Source of the DNA: RBG-16-66-20 sp964616875
Lineage (GTDB): Bacteria > Pseudomonadota > Gammaproteobacteria > Burkholderiales > SG8-39
Assembly (NCBI GenBank): GCA_964616875.1
Contig: CAZTSJ010000063.1
Location: 1-41,928, forward strand
Length of the DNA: 41,928 nt
Direction: 5' to 3'
Shown: positions 25,628-33,633 of the stretch, piece after piece
Position numbering within the stretch: position 1 is the stretch's first letter
How the letters are laid out: each line of letters starts with the position of its first letter
Translations under genes and position numbers: made by a program
The notes under the pieces: model-generated
Seen by the model: only the letters and a program-made list of their open reading frames with translations
Told to the model about the DNA's origin: nothing
Databases searched by the model: none

Positions 25628-26080
25628 TCACGCGAAGCCGCTCGCATACCAACGGGGCATCTCGCGACCAAGGGCCGCACACGCATTCGAGTAATAGTCC
25701 CAGAACATCTTTCGCCAGCCCTCCAGTGTTCGGTCCCCTTCGCCGTACTCGAAGGCAAACCGTGCGTCGACGTCTTCGAACCGGATGAGTTCGATCCAAG
25801 TCGTTGTCACGACACATACCGGCTCCCTCCGTCCGTTCTCCACCACTGACAGGTTGCCGAGCGGGGGTAAAGGCTTGCCCCTGGATTCGTACTCCCACAG
25901 CAGCCCGCTGGTCGCCGTCTTCTGCCCGCCGCGTATGAGCACTGCGCCCGTTTCCGCGTCTTCGTCTTCGATGCCGATACGAAAGGACTCGTAGAATCGC
26001 TGGTTCGCATCGCTCGGCGCTGACCTGGATTCCAGGAAGTCGTTCCAGAACGTATTGATGTGCTGCGGTATATCCGCCAT
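25628..26080 (-). CDS. ASCH-domain protein, possible gene-cassette cargo
   Basis: This 150-aa protein has the ASCH fold signature: GGQKTATSGLLWEYES, PPLGNLSVVENG, EPVCVVTTTWIELIRFEDVD, and the tail GEGDRTLEGWRKMFWDYY. ASCH domains resemble PUA folds and are thought to bind RNA; some members are nucleases or amidohydrolases on modified nucleosides. A good Shine-Dalgarno (AAGGA) lies 5 bp before the ATG. The gene begins 13 bp after the truncated tctC and ends 23 bp before the attC-like site. Its role here is unknown. Confidence 0.85.
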   Translation of the reverse strand: MADIPQHINTFWNDFLESRSAPSDANQRFYESFRIGIEDEDAETGAVLIRGGQKTATSGLLWEYESRGKPLPPLGNLSVVENGRREPVCVVTTTWIELIRFEDVDARFAFEYGEGDRTLEGWRKMFWDYYSNACAALGREMPRWYASGFA

Positions 26081-26093
26081 CGTTCCTTCTAGA

Positions 26094-26357
26094 TCAATCC
26101 GCTTTCGCGCCGGACGCCCTGACCACCGGCGCCCACTTGGCGATTTCGGCCTTGACGAAGTCGCCGAGCTGCTCGGGCGTCATGGGAATGAAGCGCGCGC
26201 CTTCGTTGGCGAGGCGGGTTTCGATTTCCTTCGAGCGCATGAATTTATCGGTTTCGGCGTTGAGGCGGCGCACGGTGCCGGGCGGCGTGCCGGCGGGTGC
26301 AAAGTGGCCGACCCAGTTGGTGACTTCAAAACCGGGGAGAGTTTCGGCGACGGTGCG
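26094..26357 (-). pseudogene. C-terminal remnant of a TctC/Bug-family solute-binding protein
   Basis: About 87 codons match the last third of tripartite tricarboxylate transporter substrate-binding proteins: TVAETLPGFEV, NWVGHFAPAGTPP, VRRLNAETDKF, LGDFVKAEIAKWAPVVRASG, then TGA. Full proteins are about 320 aa with a signal peptide, and nothing of the first two thirds is present. The reading stops making sense about 40 bp before the hemY stop. It is a 5'-truncated relic, presumably left by a rearrangement that also brought in the neighbouring accessory genes. The family is strongly expanded in Burkholderiales. Confidence 0.8.
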
Positions 26358-26400
26358 GTTCTCAATTACAGACAGAAAAATTCCAAGCAAAATCGAAGCA

Positions 26401-27591
26401 TCATGGCAATTCTCCGGCGCGACGAAAATGTTTCTGGGCCTCGGCGGCGCGCCCTTCGCGCTCGGCCAGGCGGGCGAGTTCCAGGTGCGCAGCGCGCGAG
26501 GGACCGAACGTGAGGCTGGCGTCGAGATAGTTCTGCGCCTTGCCCCAGAGCTCCGCCGCGACGCACAGCCGGCCGAGCGTGGCCAGCAGCTGCGGGTCTT
26601 CGGCATGCTCGCGCAGCCAGCGCTCGGCGCGCTCGATGCGCGCGCGCGCCTCCTCCTGCCTTTTGACGGCGTCGAGCTTTTCGATCTCGCCATACAGGGC
26701 GACCAGCGCGACGTTCCATTCCGCGCCCAGGCTGCGTTCGATGAGGTCGCGGGCGAGCGCCGCTTCACCCAGCGCCGCCGCGCGGCGCGCCGCCGCGGCC
26801 GCAACGCGCGGCTGCACCAGCTCGGCCGATGGGATTTTCCGCAGGCGCGTCTCGAGCGAACCGCGGTCGCCCGATTCGCGCGCCAGCAACTCGATGTGCG
26901 CCTGGACGCGGTGCTCATCGGCGATCGTCGGCGGCAGCGCGCCGCGCTTGGCCAGCAGCGCAGCGAGGCGCAACACCTCCTCCCAGTTCTGCGCGCCGCG
27001 CTCGGCGCGCAGCTGCATGCGCGCGGTCGCGATGTGCCGCGGCCCGGTGCCGTGCATGCTGCGCAGCGCATCGCGCGCGCCGATGAAATCGCGCTCCTCG
27101 AGGGCCAGTTCGGCCTGCGTCAGCAGGCGCGCGGCGCGCAGCGACTCCCCCGCGCCCTGCGCCCGTTCCAGCCATTGATCGCGGCGTTCGAGCTCGCGCA
27201 TCTGGTGCGCGGCGCGCGCCGCAATGAGCGCCGCGATCCCCGGCGCGGTACCCGCCTCCCATGCAAGCCCAGCCTCCTTCTCGGCGCGCGCGAACCGCCC
27301 CTCCATGTAGCACTGCAGTGCCGAGACGAGCGCGTTCTGGGCTTGCTCGCGCCTGCGCCGTTCGCGGAACGCGCGCACCTGCGCCGGCAGCGCCAGCGTG
27401 TGGCCGGTCAGGCGCAGCGCGAAGTAAGCGACGCCGAACGCGGCCGCCAGCGCCAGGAGCGACAGCAGCAAGGAGATCTCGACCCGCCAGGGCGGGTAGA
27501 CCAGCACGATATAGCCCTCGCCAACGCGGCCGGTGATCGCGAGCGCCACTGCCGCGGCGAATACCGCAACCAGCCAGAATAGCCAGCGCAT
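26401..27591 (-). CDS. hemY: HemY, membrane-anchored TPR protein of heme synthesis
   Basis: This proteobacterial HemY is not the Gram-positive oxidase of that name. It is 396 aa with two N-terminal transmembrane helices (about 3-22 and 38-60) and a long helical TPR-like cytoplasmic or periplasmic part (about 80-390) full of alanine and arginine. It carries the conserved GYIVLVYPPWRVEISL between the helices. It is thought to coordinate late heme-synthesis enzymes, but no activity is proven. It lies 10 bp after hemX in the hemCDXY order. Confidence 0.92.
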   Translation of the reverse strand: MRWLFWLVAVFAAAVALAITGRVGEGYIVLVYPPWRVEISLLLSLLALAAAFGVAYFALRLTGHTLALPAQVRAFRERRRREQAQNALVSALQCYMEGRFARAEKEAGLAWEAGTAPGIAALIAARAAHQMRELERRDQWLERAQGAGESLRAARLLTQAELALEERDFIGARDALRSMHGTGPRHIATARMQLRAERGAQNWEEVLRLAALLAKRGALPPTIADEHRVQAHIELLARESGDRGSLETRLRKIPSAELVQPRVAAAAARRAAALGEAALARDLIERSLGAEWNVALVALYGEIEKLDAVKRQEEARARIERAERWLREHAEDPQLLATLGRLCVAAELWGKAQNYLDASLTFGPSRAAHLELARLAEREGRAAEAQKHFRRAGELP

Positions 27592-27601
27592 CAGCCGCTT
27601 C

Positions 27602-28645
27602 TCAAGATTTGCCTCGCTCGCGGCGCGCCTTGAAGCCGCGCACCGCCTCGAGGCTGTCGACGATCGTCGGCGGCTCGAAGCTGACCGAGGCCAAGGAGAG
27701 CTGTTTGAGCTGCGCCAGCGCGCCCTGGGAGGCCTTGGCGCGGGCGTCGAAATAACGCTGGATCCAGCGCTGTGCGACGCGCAAGTCCTCGCGATAGCCC
27801 GCCTCGTCGCGCGTGAGCAGCGCCAGGCGCGCGTTGAGCAGCCGCAGCTTGAGGTTCTCGCGCACGAAGTACGCCTGTTCGGGCGGCAGCAACGCCGCTT
27901 CGGGCGCCTCGAGCTTGCGCACCACCACCAGCTGGCGCAGTTCCTTCCAGACTTCGGCGCCCAGGCGCGCGAAGAAACCCTCCTCCGCGGGCGGCGCGGC
28001 GGCGGCCCGCTTGCCGGCCGCGGGGCGCTCGATGCGCTCGTCGAACGCCAGCGGCATTGCGTCCACCGAGGCGATCAGCCGGTCGATGCTGAGGGACAGG
28101 CCCGGCACGTCGAGCACGGGCAGCGATTTGAGGCGGTCGATATCGCGCGTAAGCGCGCGCCGCACCGGCAGGAACTGCGGCCGGTCGACGCGCGACAGGC
28201 GGCTCTCGGCCAGCTGCAATGCGAGCAGCGCCGCGCGCACGTTGCCCGAGAGCTGCAGCTGCTGCTGCGCGATCGCGAGCACCTGTTCGATCTCGGCCAG
28301 CTGCCACTCGTCGCGGTTGCGCGCCAGTTCCTGGTAGAGCGCCTCGAGCGCGCCCTGCTGGCTCTGCGATTCGGCCAGCTTCGCTTCGAGCGCGCCGAGC
28401 TTGGCGAGCGCCTCGCGCAGCGCCTCCTGGGTCTGGCGCCCGAGCGTGCGCGCCTCGCGGGTTTCGGTCTCGATGTCGCGCAGGCGCTTGGCGAGTTCCT
28501 CCTGCGTGGCACCGATGCGGCCGCGGGTATCGAGCCAGAGCGCCGCGACGATCGCCGCAAGCACTACCAGCGCGACGGCAACTATGCGCAGCCGCGTGCG
28601 CGGGCCGGAGTCCGGGTTCACAGCCTGGGGCGCAGGCGAATCCAT
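27602..28645 (-). CDS. hemX: HemX, uroporphyrinogen-III C-methyltransferase-like membrane protein
   Basis: This is a 347-aa proteobacterial HemX. It has a short cytosolic N-terminus, one transmembrane helix (about 20-39), a strong coiled coil (about 45-110) and a helical HemX domain to the C-terminus. Despite the database name it shows no SAM-binding motif, so methyltransferase activity is not expected. The ATG at 28645 was chosen because it gives the usual short tail before the helix and lies 4 bp after hemD. It probably works with HemY at the membrane. Confidence 0.92.
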   Translation of the reverse strand: MDSPAPQAVNPDSGPRTRLRIVAVALVVLAAIVAALWLDTRGRIGATQEELAKRLRDIETETREARTLGRQTQEALREALAKLGALEAKLAESQSQQGALEALYQELARNRDEWQLAEIEQVLAIAQQQLQLSGNVRAALLALQLAESRLSRVDRPQFLPVRRALTRDIDRLKSLPVLDVPGLSLSIDRLIASVDAMPLAFDERIERPAAGKRAAAAPPAEEGFFARLGAEVWKELRQLVVVRKLEAPEAALLPPEQAYFVRENLKLRLLNARLALLTRDEAGYREDLRVAQRWIQRYFDARAKASQGALAQLKQLSLASVSFEPPTIVDSLEAVRGFKARRERGKS

Positions 28646-28649
28646 GCGC

Positions 28650-29444
28650 TCAGTTGTAGCTTGCGCCGCCGAAGTATGCAACCAGCGCTGCGGCCGTCTG
28701 CGCATCCCCTGGCCCGGCGACGAGTACCCGCGCGAGCCCCAGCCGGGCGGCTTCGCCGGCGACGCGCGCGTGCGGCACGAAGAGCGCCGTGCCGGCAAGC
28801 CGCTGCGGCGCGGCGCCGCCCAGCATCTCCAGCAGATTGGCGAGTCCTTCGCCCGAAGACACCAGGACCGCATCCACCTTGCCGAGCGCCCAGGCCGCGT
28901 CGAGCCCGGCGCGTCCCGCCTCGGGCAACACGCGCCGGTAGCAGGCCGCATGCTCGACCACGGCGCCGCGCGCGGCAAGCGTCTCGCCCAGGTATTTGCG
29001 CCCGCCCGCGCCGCGGAATATCGCGATGCGCTGGCCCGCGACGTGGCTGAATTCGGGCAGCGCCAGCAGCGCCTCGCTGTCGAACAGCGTGGCGGGCGCG
29101 ATCACGTCGGTGAAACCCCGCGCCGCGAGTTCCTCGCTGCTGCCGGCGCCTACGGTGGCGACCCGCAGATGCGCGGGCCAGGGCCTGCCGGCGCGGCGCT
29201 CCCCGAGCAGCGCGAAGGCTTTTCGTACCGCGTTCCTGCTGACGAAGATGGCGCAGTCAAACGATTCGAGCCGGTCGGCGACGGCATGGAAGGGCGCCAG
29301 GTCCTGCAGATCGCGGATTTCAATCGCCGGCAATTCGAGCGGCTCGCCACCGGCTTGCCGGATCAGCGCCGCGAGGGCGTCCGCCTGGCCTGCGGGCCGT
29401 GTCACGACGATCCGCCTGCCGGCAAGCGGTAGAGGGGAACTCAC
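28650..29444 (-). CDS. hemD: Uroporphyrinogen-III synthase
   Basis: HemD closes and inverts ring D of hydroxymethylbilane to give uroporphyrinogen III. At 264 aa it has two domains linked by strands. Recognisable segments are RIVVTRPAGQADALAALI near the N-terminus, AIFVSRNAVRKAF, VATVGAGSSEELAARG and DAVLVSSGEGLANLLEML. HemD is poorly conserved, so position after hemC is part of the evidence. The start is GTG at 29444, 7 bp after the hemC stop, with the conserved N-terminus beginning about ten residues later. Confidence 0.94.
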   Translation of the reverse strand: MSSPLPLAGRRIVVTRPAGQADALAALIRQAGGEPLELPAIEIRDLQDLAPFHAVADRLESFDCAIFVSRNAVRKAFALLGERRAGRPWPAHLRVATVGAGSSEELAARGFTDVIAPATLFDSEALLALPEFSHVAGQRIAIFRGAGGRKYLGETLAARGAVVEHAACYRRVLPEAGRAGLDAAWALGKVDAVLVSSGEGLANLLEMLGGAAPQRLAGTALFVPHARVAGEAARLGLARVLVAGPGDAQTAAALVAYFGGASYN

Positions 29445-29451
29445 GGCAGGT

Positions 29452-30372
29452 TCATGGTGCCAGCGCCGCCAGAATCTCATCGGCGCCGCGCTCGCGCAGC
29501 AGCGCCGCGATGCGCACGCCGAGCGCTTCGGCCTCCCGCGGCTCGCCCGCGCCTTCGGCGCGCGCGGCACGCCTGCCGTCGGGCGAAGCCACCAGCGCGC
29601 GCAGCTGCATTTTTCCGCCGGCAATTTGCGCATAGGCGCCCAGGGGGATCGTGCAACTGCCGCCCAGCGCCAGATTCACCTGCCGCTCGGCGCGCACGCA
29701 GGCGCTCGAGTCGGGATCGTCGAGCGGTTTAAGCAGATCCAGCAGATCGGCGCGCCCGGCCAGGCACTCGACGCCCAGCGCCCCCTGTCCCGCCGCTGGC
29801 AGGCAAGCCTCGATCGAAAGGGTGCTGCGGATGCGCTTCGCGAGCCCGAGGCGCTTCAGCCCCGCGGCGGCGAGCACGATCGCCGCGTACTCGCCACGGT
29901 CCAGCCTGGCAAGGCGCGTCTCGACATTGCCGCGCAACGGCCGGATCTCGAGCGCGGGATGGCGCGCGGCGATTTGCGCCTGCCGGCGCAGGCTGGAGGT
30001 ACCGACCACCGCGCCCGCGGGAAGGGCCGCCGGATTTTCATGCGTCAGCGAAACGAAGGCGTCGCGCGGGTCCTCGCGCGCGAGGATCGCCGCGAGCACG
30101 AATCCCGGCGGCAGCGCCGCCGGCACGTCTTTCATCGAATGCACAGCGACATCGGCGCGGCCCTCGGCAATCGCCGCCTCCAGCTCCTTGACGAACAATC
30201 CCTTGCCGCCCACCTTGGCCAGCGACACGTCGAGCAGCTCGTCACCGCGGGTGGACAGGGCCACCAGTTCGATGCGCAACGCGGGCCACAACGCCTCGAG
30301 GCGCGCTTGCACGTGCTCCGCCTGCCACAGAGCGAGCCGGCTGCGGCGCGTCGCTATCCTCAGCTCGCGCAT
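29452..30372 (-). CDS. hemC: Hydroxymethylbilane synthase (porphobilinogen deaminase)
   Basis: HemC joins four porphobilinogens into hydroxymethylbilane. It is 306 aa. The dipyrromethane cofactor is carried by Cys240 in LALGGSCTIPLGAYA, the catalytic aspartate is Asp82 in HSMKDVP, and the arginine-rich SSLRRQAQ and LRGNVETRL segments bind the growing chain. The ATG at 30372 was chosen for the conserved ELRIATRRSRLALWQ start. Its start codon shares one base with the stop of the upstream regulator gene (TGATG), so regulator and enzyme are coupled. Confidence 0.97.
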   Translation of the reverse strand: MRELRIATRRSRLALWQAEHVQARLEALWPALRIELVALSTRGDELLDVSLAKVGGKGLFVKELEAAIAEGRADVAVHSMKDVPAALPPGFVLAAILAREDPRDAFVSLTHENPAALPAGAVVGTSSLRRQAQIAARHPALEIRPLRGNVETRLARLDRGEYAAIVLAAAGLKRLGLAKRIRSTLSIEACLPAAGQGALGVECLAGRADLLDLLKPLDDPDSSACVRAERQVNLALGGSCTIPLGAYAQIAGGKMQLRALVASPDGRRAARAEGAGEPREAEALGVRIAALLRERGADEILAALAP

Positions 30373-31145
30373 CACCCGGCGCTTTCGGGCAGCACGCCCT
30401 TCACGGTCGGCCACAGCCGACGGCTCACCGGCAATCGCTCGGCAACTCCCTCGAGCACCACCTCCCAGTGCGGCTCTTCCTCGCCGCCGCCGGCGATGCG
30501 CTCGAAACCGCGGATCGCAGCGCGCGCCACGAGGCAGTTGCGGTGCACCCGTACGAAACGCTCGGCGAACTCGCGCTCGATGGATACCAGCGGCTCTTCG
30601 ATCAGGTGCTCGCCGGCCCTGGTGCGCAGCGTCACGTATTTCAGCTCCGCCTTGAGGAACAGGACCTCGCTTACCGGCACCAGGACGATGCGGTTTCTCT
30701 CGGCCACCGAAAAAAACTCGCGCGCACCTCCGGCGGCGGCCCGCTCGAGCCGCTCGCGCGGCGCCGGACCGGAGGCCAGTGCCTTTTTCAGAGCCCCCGC
30801 GAGCCGTTCGGCGCGCACCGGCTTCATGAGGTAGTCGAGCGCATTCAGCTCGAAGGCCTCGACGGCATGCCGGTCATGGGCGGTGACGAATATGACCGCC
30901 GGCGCGTTTTTCAGCGCGCAAAGATGGCGCGCGAGCTCGATGCCGCCCATGCCCGGCATCTGGATGTCGAGCAGCAGCACCTGCGCCGCGCTGCCCGGCA
31001 GGTTCTCGATCACCTCGAGGCCGCTGGCCGATTCACCCACGACCGTGGTGGCGAGCTCTCCGCGGATGTCGGACAGCAGCTCCTTCAGCCGGGCCCGCGC
31101 GGGCGCCTCGTCGTCCGCGATATAGATCCGCAGCTCGCCGCTCAT
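30372..31145 (-). CDS. algR: LytTR-family response regulator (AlgR-like)
   Basis: This 257-aa regulator has a receiver domain (about 1-120) with acidic pocket Asp11/Asp12, phospho-acceptor Asp60 in LLLDIQMPG and Lys108 in LMKPV. The LytTR DNA-binding domain spans about 145-245, with FLKAELKYVTLRT and RVHRNCLV. It overlaps the kinase gene by 4 bp and hemC by 1 bp. The order algZ-algR-hemC-hemD facing argH matches Pseudomonas, where AlgR controls alginate and type IV pili. The target genes here are not known. Confidence 0.93.
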   Translation of the reverse strand: MSGELRIYIADDEAPARARLKELLSDIRGELATTVVGESASGLEVIENLPGSAAQVLLLDIQMPGMGGIELARHLCALKNAPAVIFVTAHDRHAVEAFELNALDYLMKPVRAERLAGALKKALASGPAPRERLERAAAGGAREFFSVAERNRIVLVPVSEVLFLKAELKYVTLRTRAGEHLIEEPLVSIEREFAERFVRVHRNCLVARAAIRGFERIAGGGEEEPHWEVVLEGVAERLPVSRRLWPTVKGVLPESAG

Positions 31146-32149
31146 GTGGTCCCTGCTCTATAGGGAATGTCGATCTGGACGCGGTAGCGCGCGTTCTCGA
31201 CGCTTGATTCGAGCCTTGCCTCGTCGTCGAAAAACAGCATCAGGCGCTCGCGGATGTTGTCGAGCGCCATGTGGTTTCCGGCGCGCGCGCCGCTCACCGG
31301 CACGCACCAGGGATTCTCGATCAGCACCAGCACGCGGTGATCGCGCCGTTCGATGCGCACCAGTACATCGCCGATTCCGGTGCCGGGCTCGACGCCGTGA
31401 TAAATCGCATTTTCGAGCAGCGGCTGCAGCACCAGCGCCGGCAGCATCGCGTCCACCGGTGCGTGGTCGAGGTCCCAGGACATGCGCAGCCGCTCGCCCA
31501 GGCGCAGTTGCTCGATCGCGGCGTAGCGCTCGATGAGCGCGATCTCATCGGCGAGGCGAACGAGATTGCGGCCATCGGACATGAGGGCGCGAAACAGTTC
31601 CGCGAGATCCTCCAGCGTGCGCTCGGCCCGCCGCGGATCGCTGCGGATCAGCGCCAGCACCGCGTTCAGGCTGTTGAACAGAAAATGCGGCCGGATGCGC
31701 GCCTGCAGCGCCTGCAAGCGCGCTTCGGCAAGCGCGGGCGAGTGGGCCTTGGTATGCAGCCTGAGATAGGCGAGCACCATCGCCGCCGTGACGGCCGCCA
31801 GCACCAGCGTGCGCACAAGGCTGGCCGGGGAAAATTCTCCCAGCACGACCTGCGTCGCAGCTGCGCAGGCGAGCACTACCGCGAGCACCAGTGCGCAACC
31901 GCTCCAGTAGCTCAAGCGCAACAGCCAGGGCGCAGCCGCATAGAGCAAAGTGAGACTGGCGAGCAGCGGCGGCTCGAACAGCGCCGCTTTCATCACGAAC
32001 GCCGCGAGCGTATTGCTCCAGTCCGGTTCGGTGAGCAGCGCCGCGATGAGCGCGAGCAGATTGACCGCGACCAACGCGCGCGCCGTGACGCCGAGATTGC
32101 GGAAGTCCGGAAGTGATTCCGGAAACGGCTTTTGCCTTATACTGGGCAT
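31142..32149 (-). CDS. algZ: LytS/AlgZ-type sensor histidine kinase
   Basis: This is a 335-aa inner-membrane kinase. There are about four transmembrane helices between residues 20 and 130 and no evident periplasmic sensor domain. The His_kinase block RIRPHFLFNSLNAV holds the phospho-acceptor His155. The N-box is LENAIYHGVEPG near residue 249; the later G-boxes of orthodox kinases are reduced, as usual in this group. It is the first gene of the minus-strand run and is divergent from argH across 64 bp. Confidence 0.92.
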   Translation of the reverse strand: MPSIRQKPFPESLPDFRNLGVTARALVAVNLLALIAALLTEPDWSNTLAAFVMKAALFEPPLLASLTLLYAAAPWLLRLSYWSGCALVLAVVLACAAATQVVLGEFSPASLVRTLVLAAVTAAMVLAYLRLHTKAHSPALAEARLQALQARIRPHFLFNSLNAVLALIRSDPRRAERTLEDLAELFRALMSDGRNLVRLADEIALIERYAAIEQLRLGERLRMSWDLDHAPVDAMLPALVLQPLLENAIYHGVEPGTGIGDVLVRIERRDHRVLVLIENPWCVPVSGARAGNHMALDNIRERLMLFFDDEARLESSVENARYRVQIDIPYRAGTT

Positions 32150-32213
32150 TGTTAGCGAGCGGTCTTCAACCGCATTCTATTTATCGTATTTTATTCCTGC
32201 ATCTTAATCCGAC
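32150..32213. promoter_or_regulatory. Divergent promoter region algZ/argH
   Basis: This AT-richer 64-bp stretch must drive both directions. On the plus strand TTCAAC (32165-32170) and TATTTT (32187-32192) are 16 bp apart and could be a weak sigma-70 promoter for argH. I see no clear minus-strand boxes. Confidence 0.35.
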
Positions 32214-33623
32214 ATGGCTGCAGCGGCGTCGAAGCGGAAAAAGAAGGCGAAAGCCTGGTCCGGGCGATTTGCCGAACCCGTGGACGCGCTCGTGCAGCGC
32301 TTTACGGCCTCGGTTTCGTTCGATCACCGGCTCGCGATGCACGACATCGCGGCTTCGCTCGCGCACGCGCGCATGCTCACCGCCTGCGGCGTGATCGGCC
32401 GGCGCGACTTCGCGGCGATCGAGCGCGGCCTGAAGAAGCTGCGCGCGGAGATCCGCGACGGCAAGTTTGCCTGGTCGATCGAGAATGAAGACGTGCACTA
32501 CAGCATCGAGCGGCGCCTGACTGAAATCGCGGGCAGCGCCGGCAAGCGCCTGCACACCGCGCGCTCGCGCAACGACCAGGTGGCCACCGACGTGCGGCTC
32601 TGGCTGCGCGACGAAATCGACGCCATCGTGAAGAAACTCTCGGCGCTCGAGGACGCCCTGCTCGCGCAGGCGGCGCGCCATGCTGCGCTCGTGATGCCGG
32701 GTTTCACGCACCTGCAGGTTGCGCAGCCGGTGACCTTCGGCCATCACCTGCTCGCCTACGTCGCCATGTTCGAGCGCGACCGGGCGCGGCTGGCTGATTG
32801 CCGCAGGCGGGTGAACGTGCTGCCGCTGGGCGCTGCGGCCCTCGCCGGCACGAGCTTTCCGATCGACCGCGCGCAGGTCGCGCGTGAGCTCGGCTTCGAC
32901 GCCGTCGCGGAAAATTCCCTCGATGCGGTTTCGGATCGGGACTTCGCGATCGAATTCACCGCCTGTGCCGCCATTGCCATGATGCACCTGTCGCGCTTCG
33001 CCGAGGAGCTGATCCTCTGGATGAGCGCGCCGTTCGGCTTCGTCAAAATCCCGGACCGCTTCTGCACCGGCAGCTCGATCATGCCGCAGAAAAAGAACCC
33101 GGACGTGCCCGAACTGGTGCGCGGCAAGAGCGGCCGCGTCTTCGGCCACCTGCTCGCGCTGCTGGTGCTCATGAAGGGCCAGCCGCTCGCGTACAACAAG
33201 GACAACCAGGAGGACAAGGAGCCGCTGTTCGACAGCGTGGACACGCTCAAGGATTCGCTGGACGCATTCGCCGCGCTTGCCGCCGGCCTGCGGCCGCAGC
33301 CCAAGGCGATGCGCGCGGCGGCGCTGCAGGGCCATGCAACCGCCACCGATCTTGCGGACTACCTGGTGCGCAAGGGCGTGCCGTTCCGCGACGCGCACGA
33401 GGCGGTGGCGCGCGCCGTGCGCGCGGCCGAAACCGCGGGCTGTGACATTGCCAAGCTGCCGCTCAAGACGCTGAAGCGCTTTTCCTTCGCCATCGGCGCC
33501 GACGTCTACAAATCCCTCACGCTCGAGGGTTCGGTTGCGAGCCGCAACCACCTTGGCGGCACCGCGCCAGCGCAGGTCAAAGCAGCAGTCAAGAGAGCAC
33601 GGGCGCGCAAGCGCGTGCGCTGA
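32214..33623 (+). CDS. argH: Argininosuccinate lyase
   Basis: ArgH splits argininosuccinate into arginine and fumarate, the last step of arginine synthesis. It is 469 aa; the first 12 residues are a lysine-rich tail before the conserved KAWSGRFAEPVD. The lyase signature TGSSIMPQKKNPD starts at residue 285 and GFTHLQVAQPV is at about 163-173. It is followed closely by the kinase gene. Confidence 0.97.
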   Translation: MAAAASKRKKKAKAWSGRFAEPVDALVQRFTASVSFDHRLAMHDIAASLAHARMLTACGVIGRRDFAAIERGLKKLRAEIRDGKFAWSIENEDVHYSIERRLTEIAGSAGKRLHTARSRNDQVATDVRLWLRDEIDAIVKKLSALEDALLAQAARHAALVMPGFTHLQVAQPVTFGHHLLAYVAMFERDRARLADCRRRVNVLPLGAAALAGTSFPIDRAQVARELGFDAVAENSLDAVSDRDFAIEFTACAAIAMMHLSRFAEELILWMSAPFGFVKIPDRFCTGSSIMPQKKNPDVPELVRGKSGRVFGHLLALLVLMKGQPLAYNKDNQEDKEPLFDSVDTLKDSLDAFAALAAGLRPQPKAMRAAALQGHATATDLADYLVRKGVPFRDAHEAVARAVRAAETAGCDIAKLPLKTLKRFSFAIGADVYKSLTLEGSVASRNHLGGTAPAQVKAAVKRARARKRVR

Positions 33624-33633
33624 GGCGGCGTTC

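Noticed and set aside
27533..30834. Large plus-strand open frames opposite the hem genes
   Set aside because: Same GC-skew effect; no ribosome-binding site, no family motif, and the hem genes account for the coding signal.
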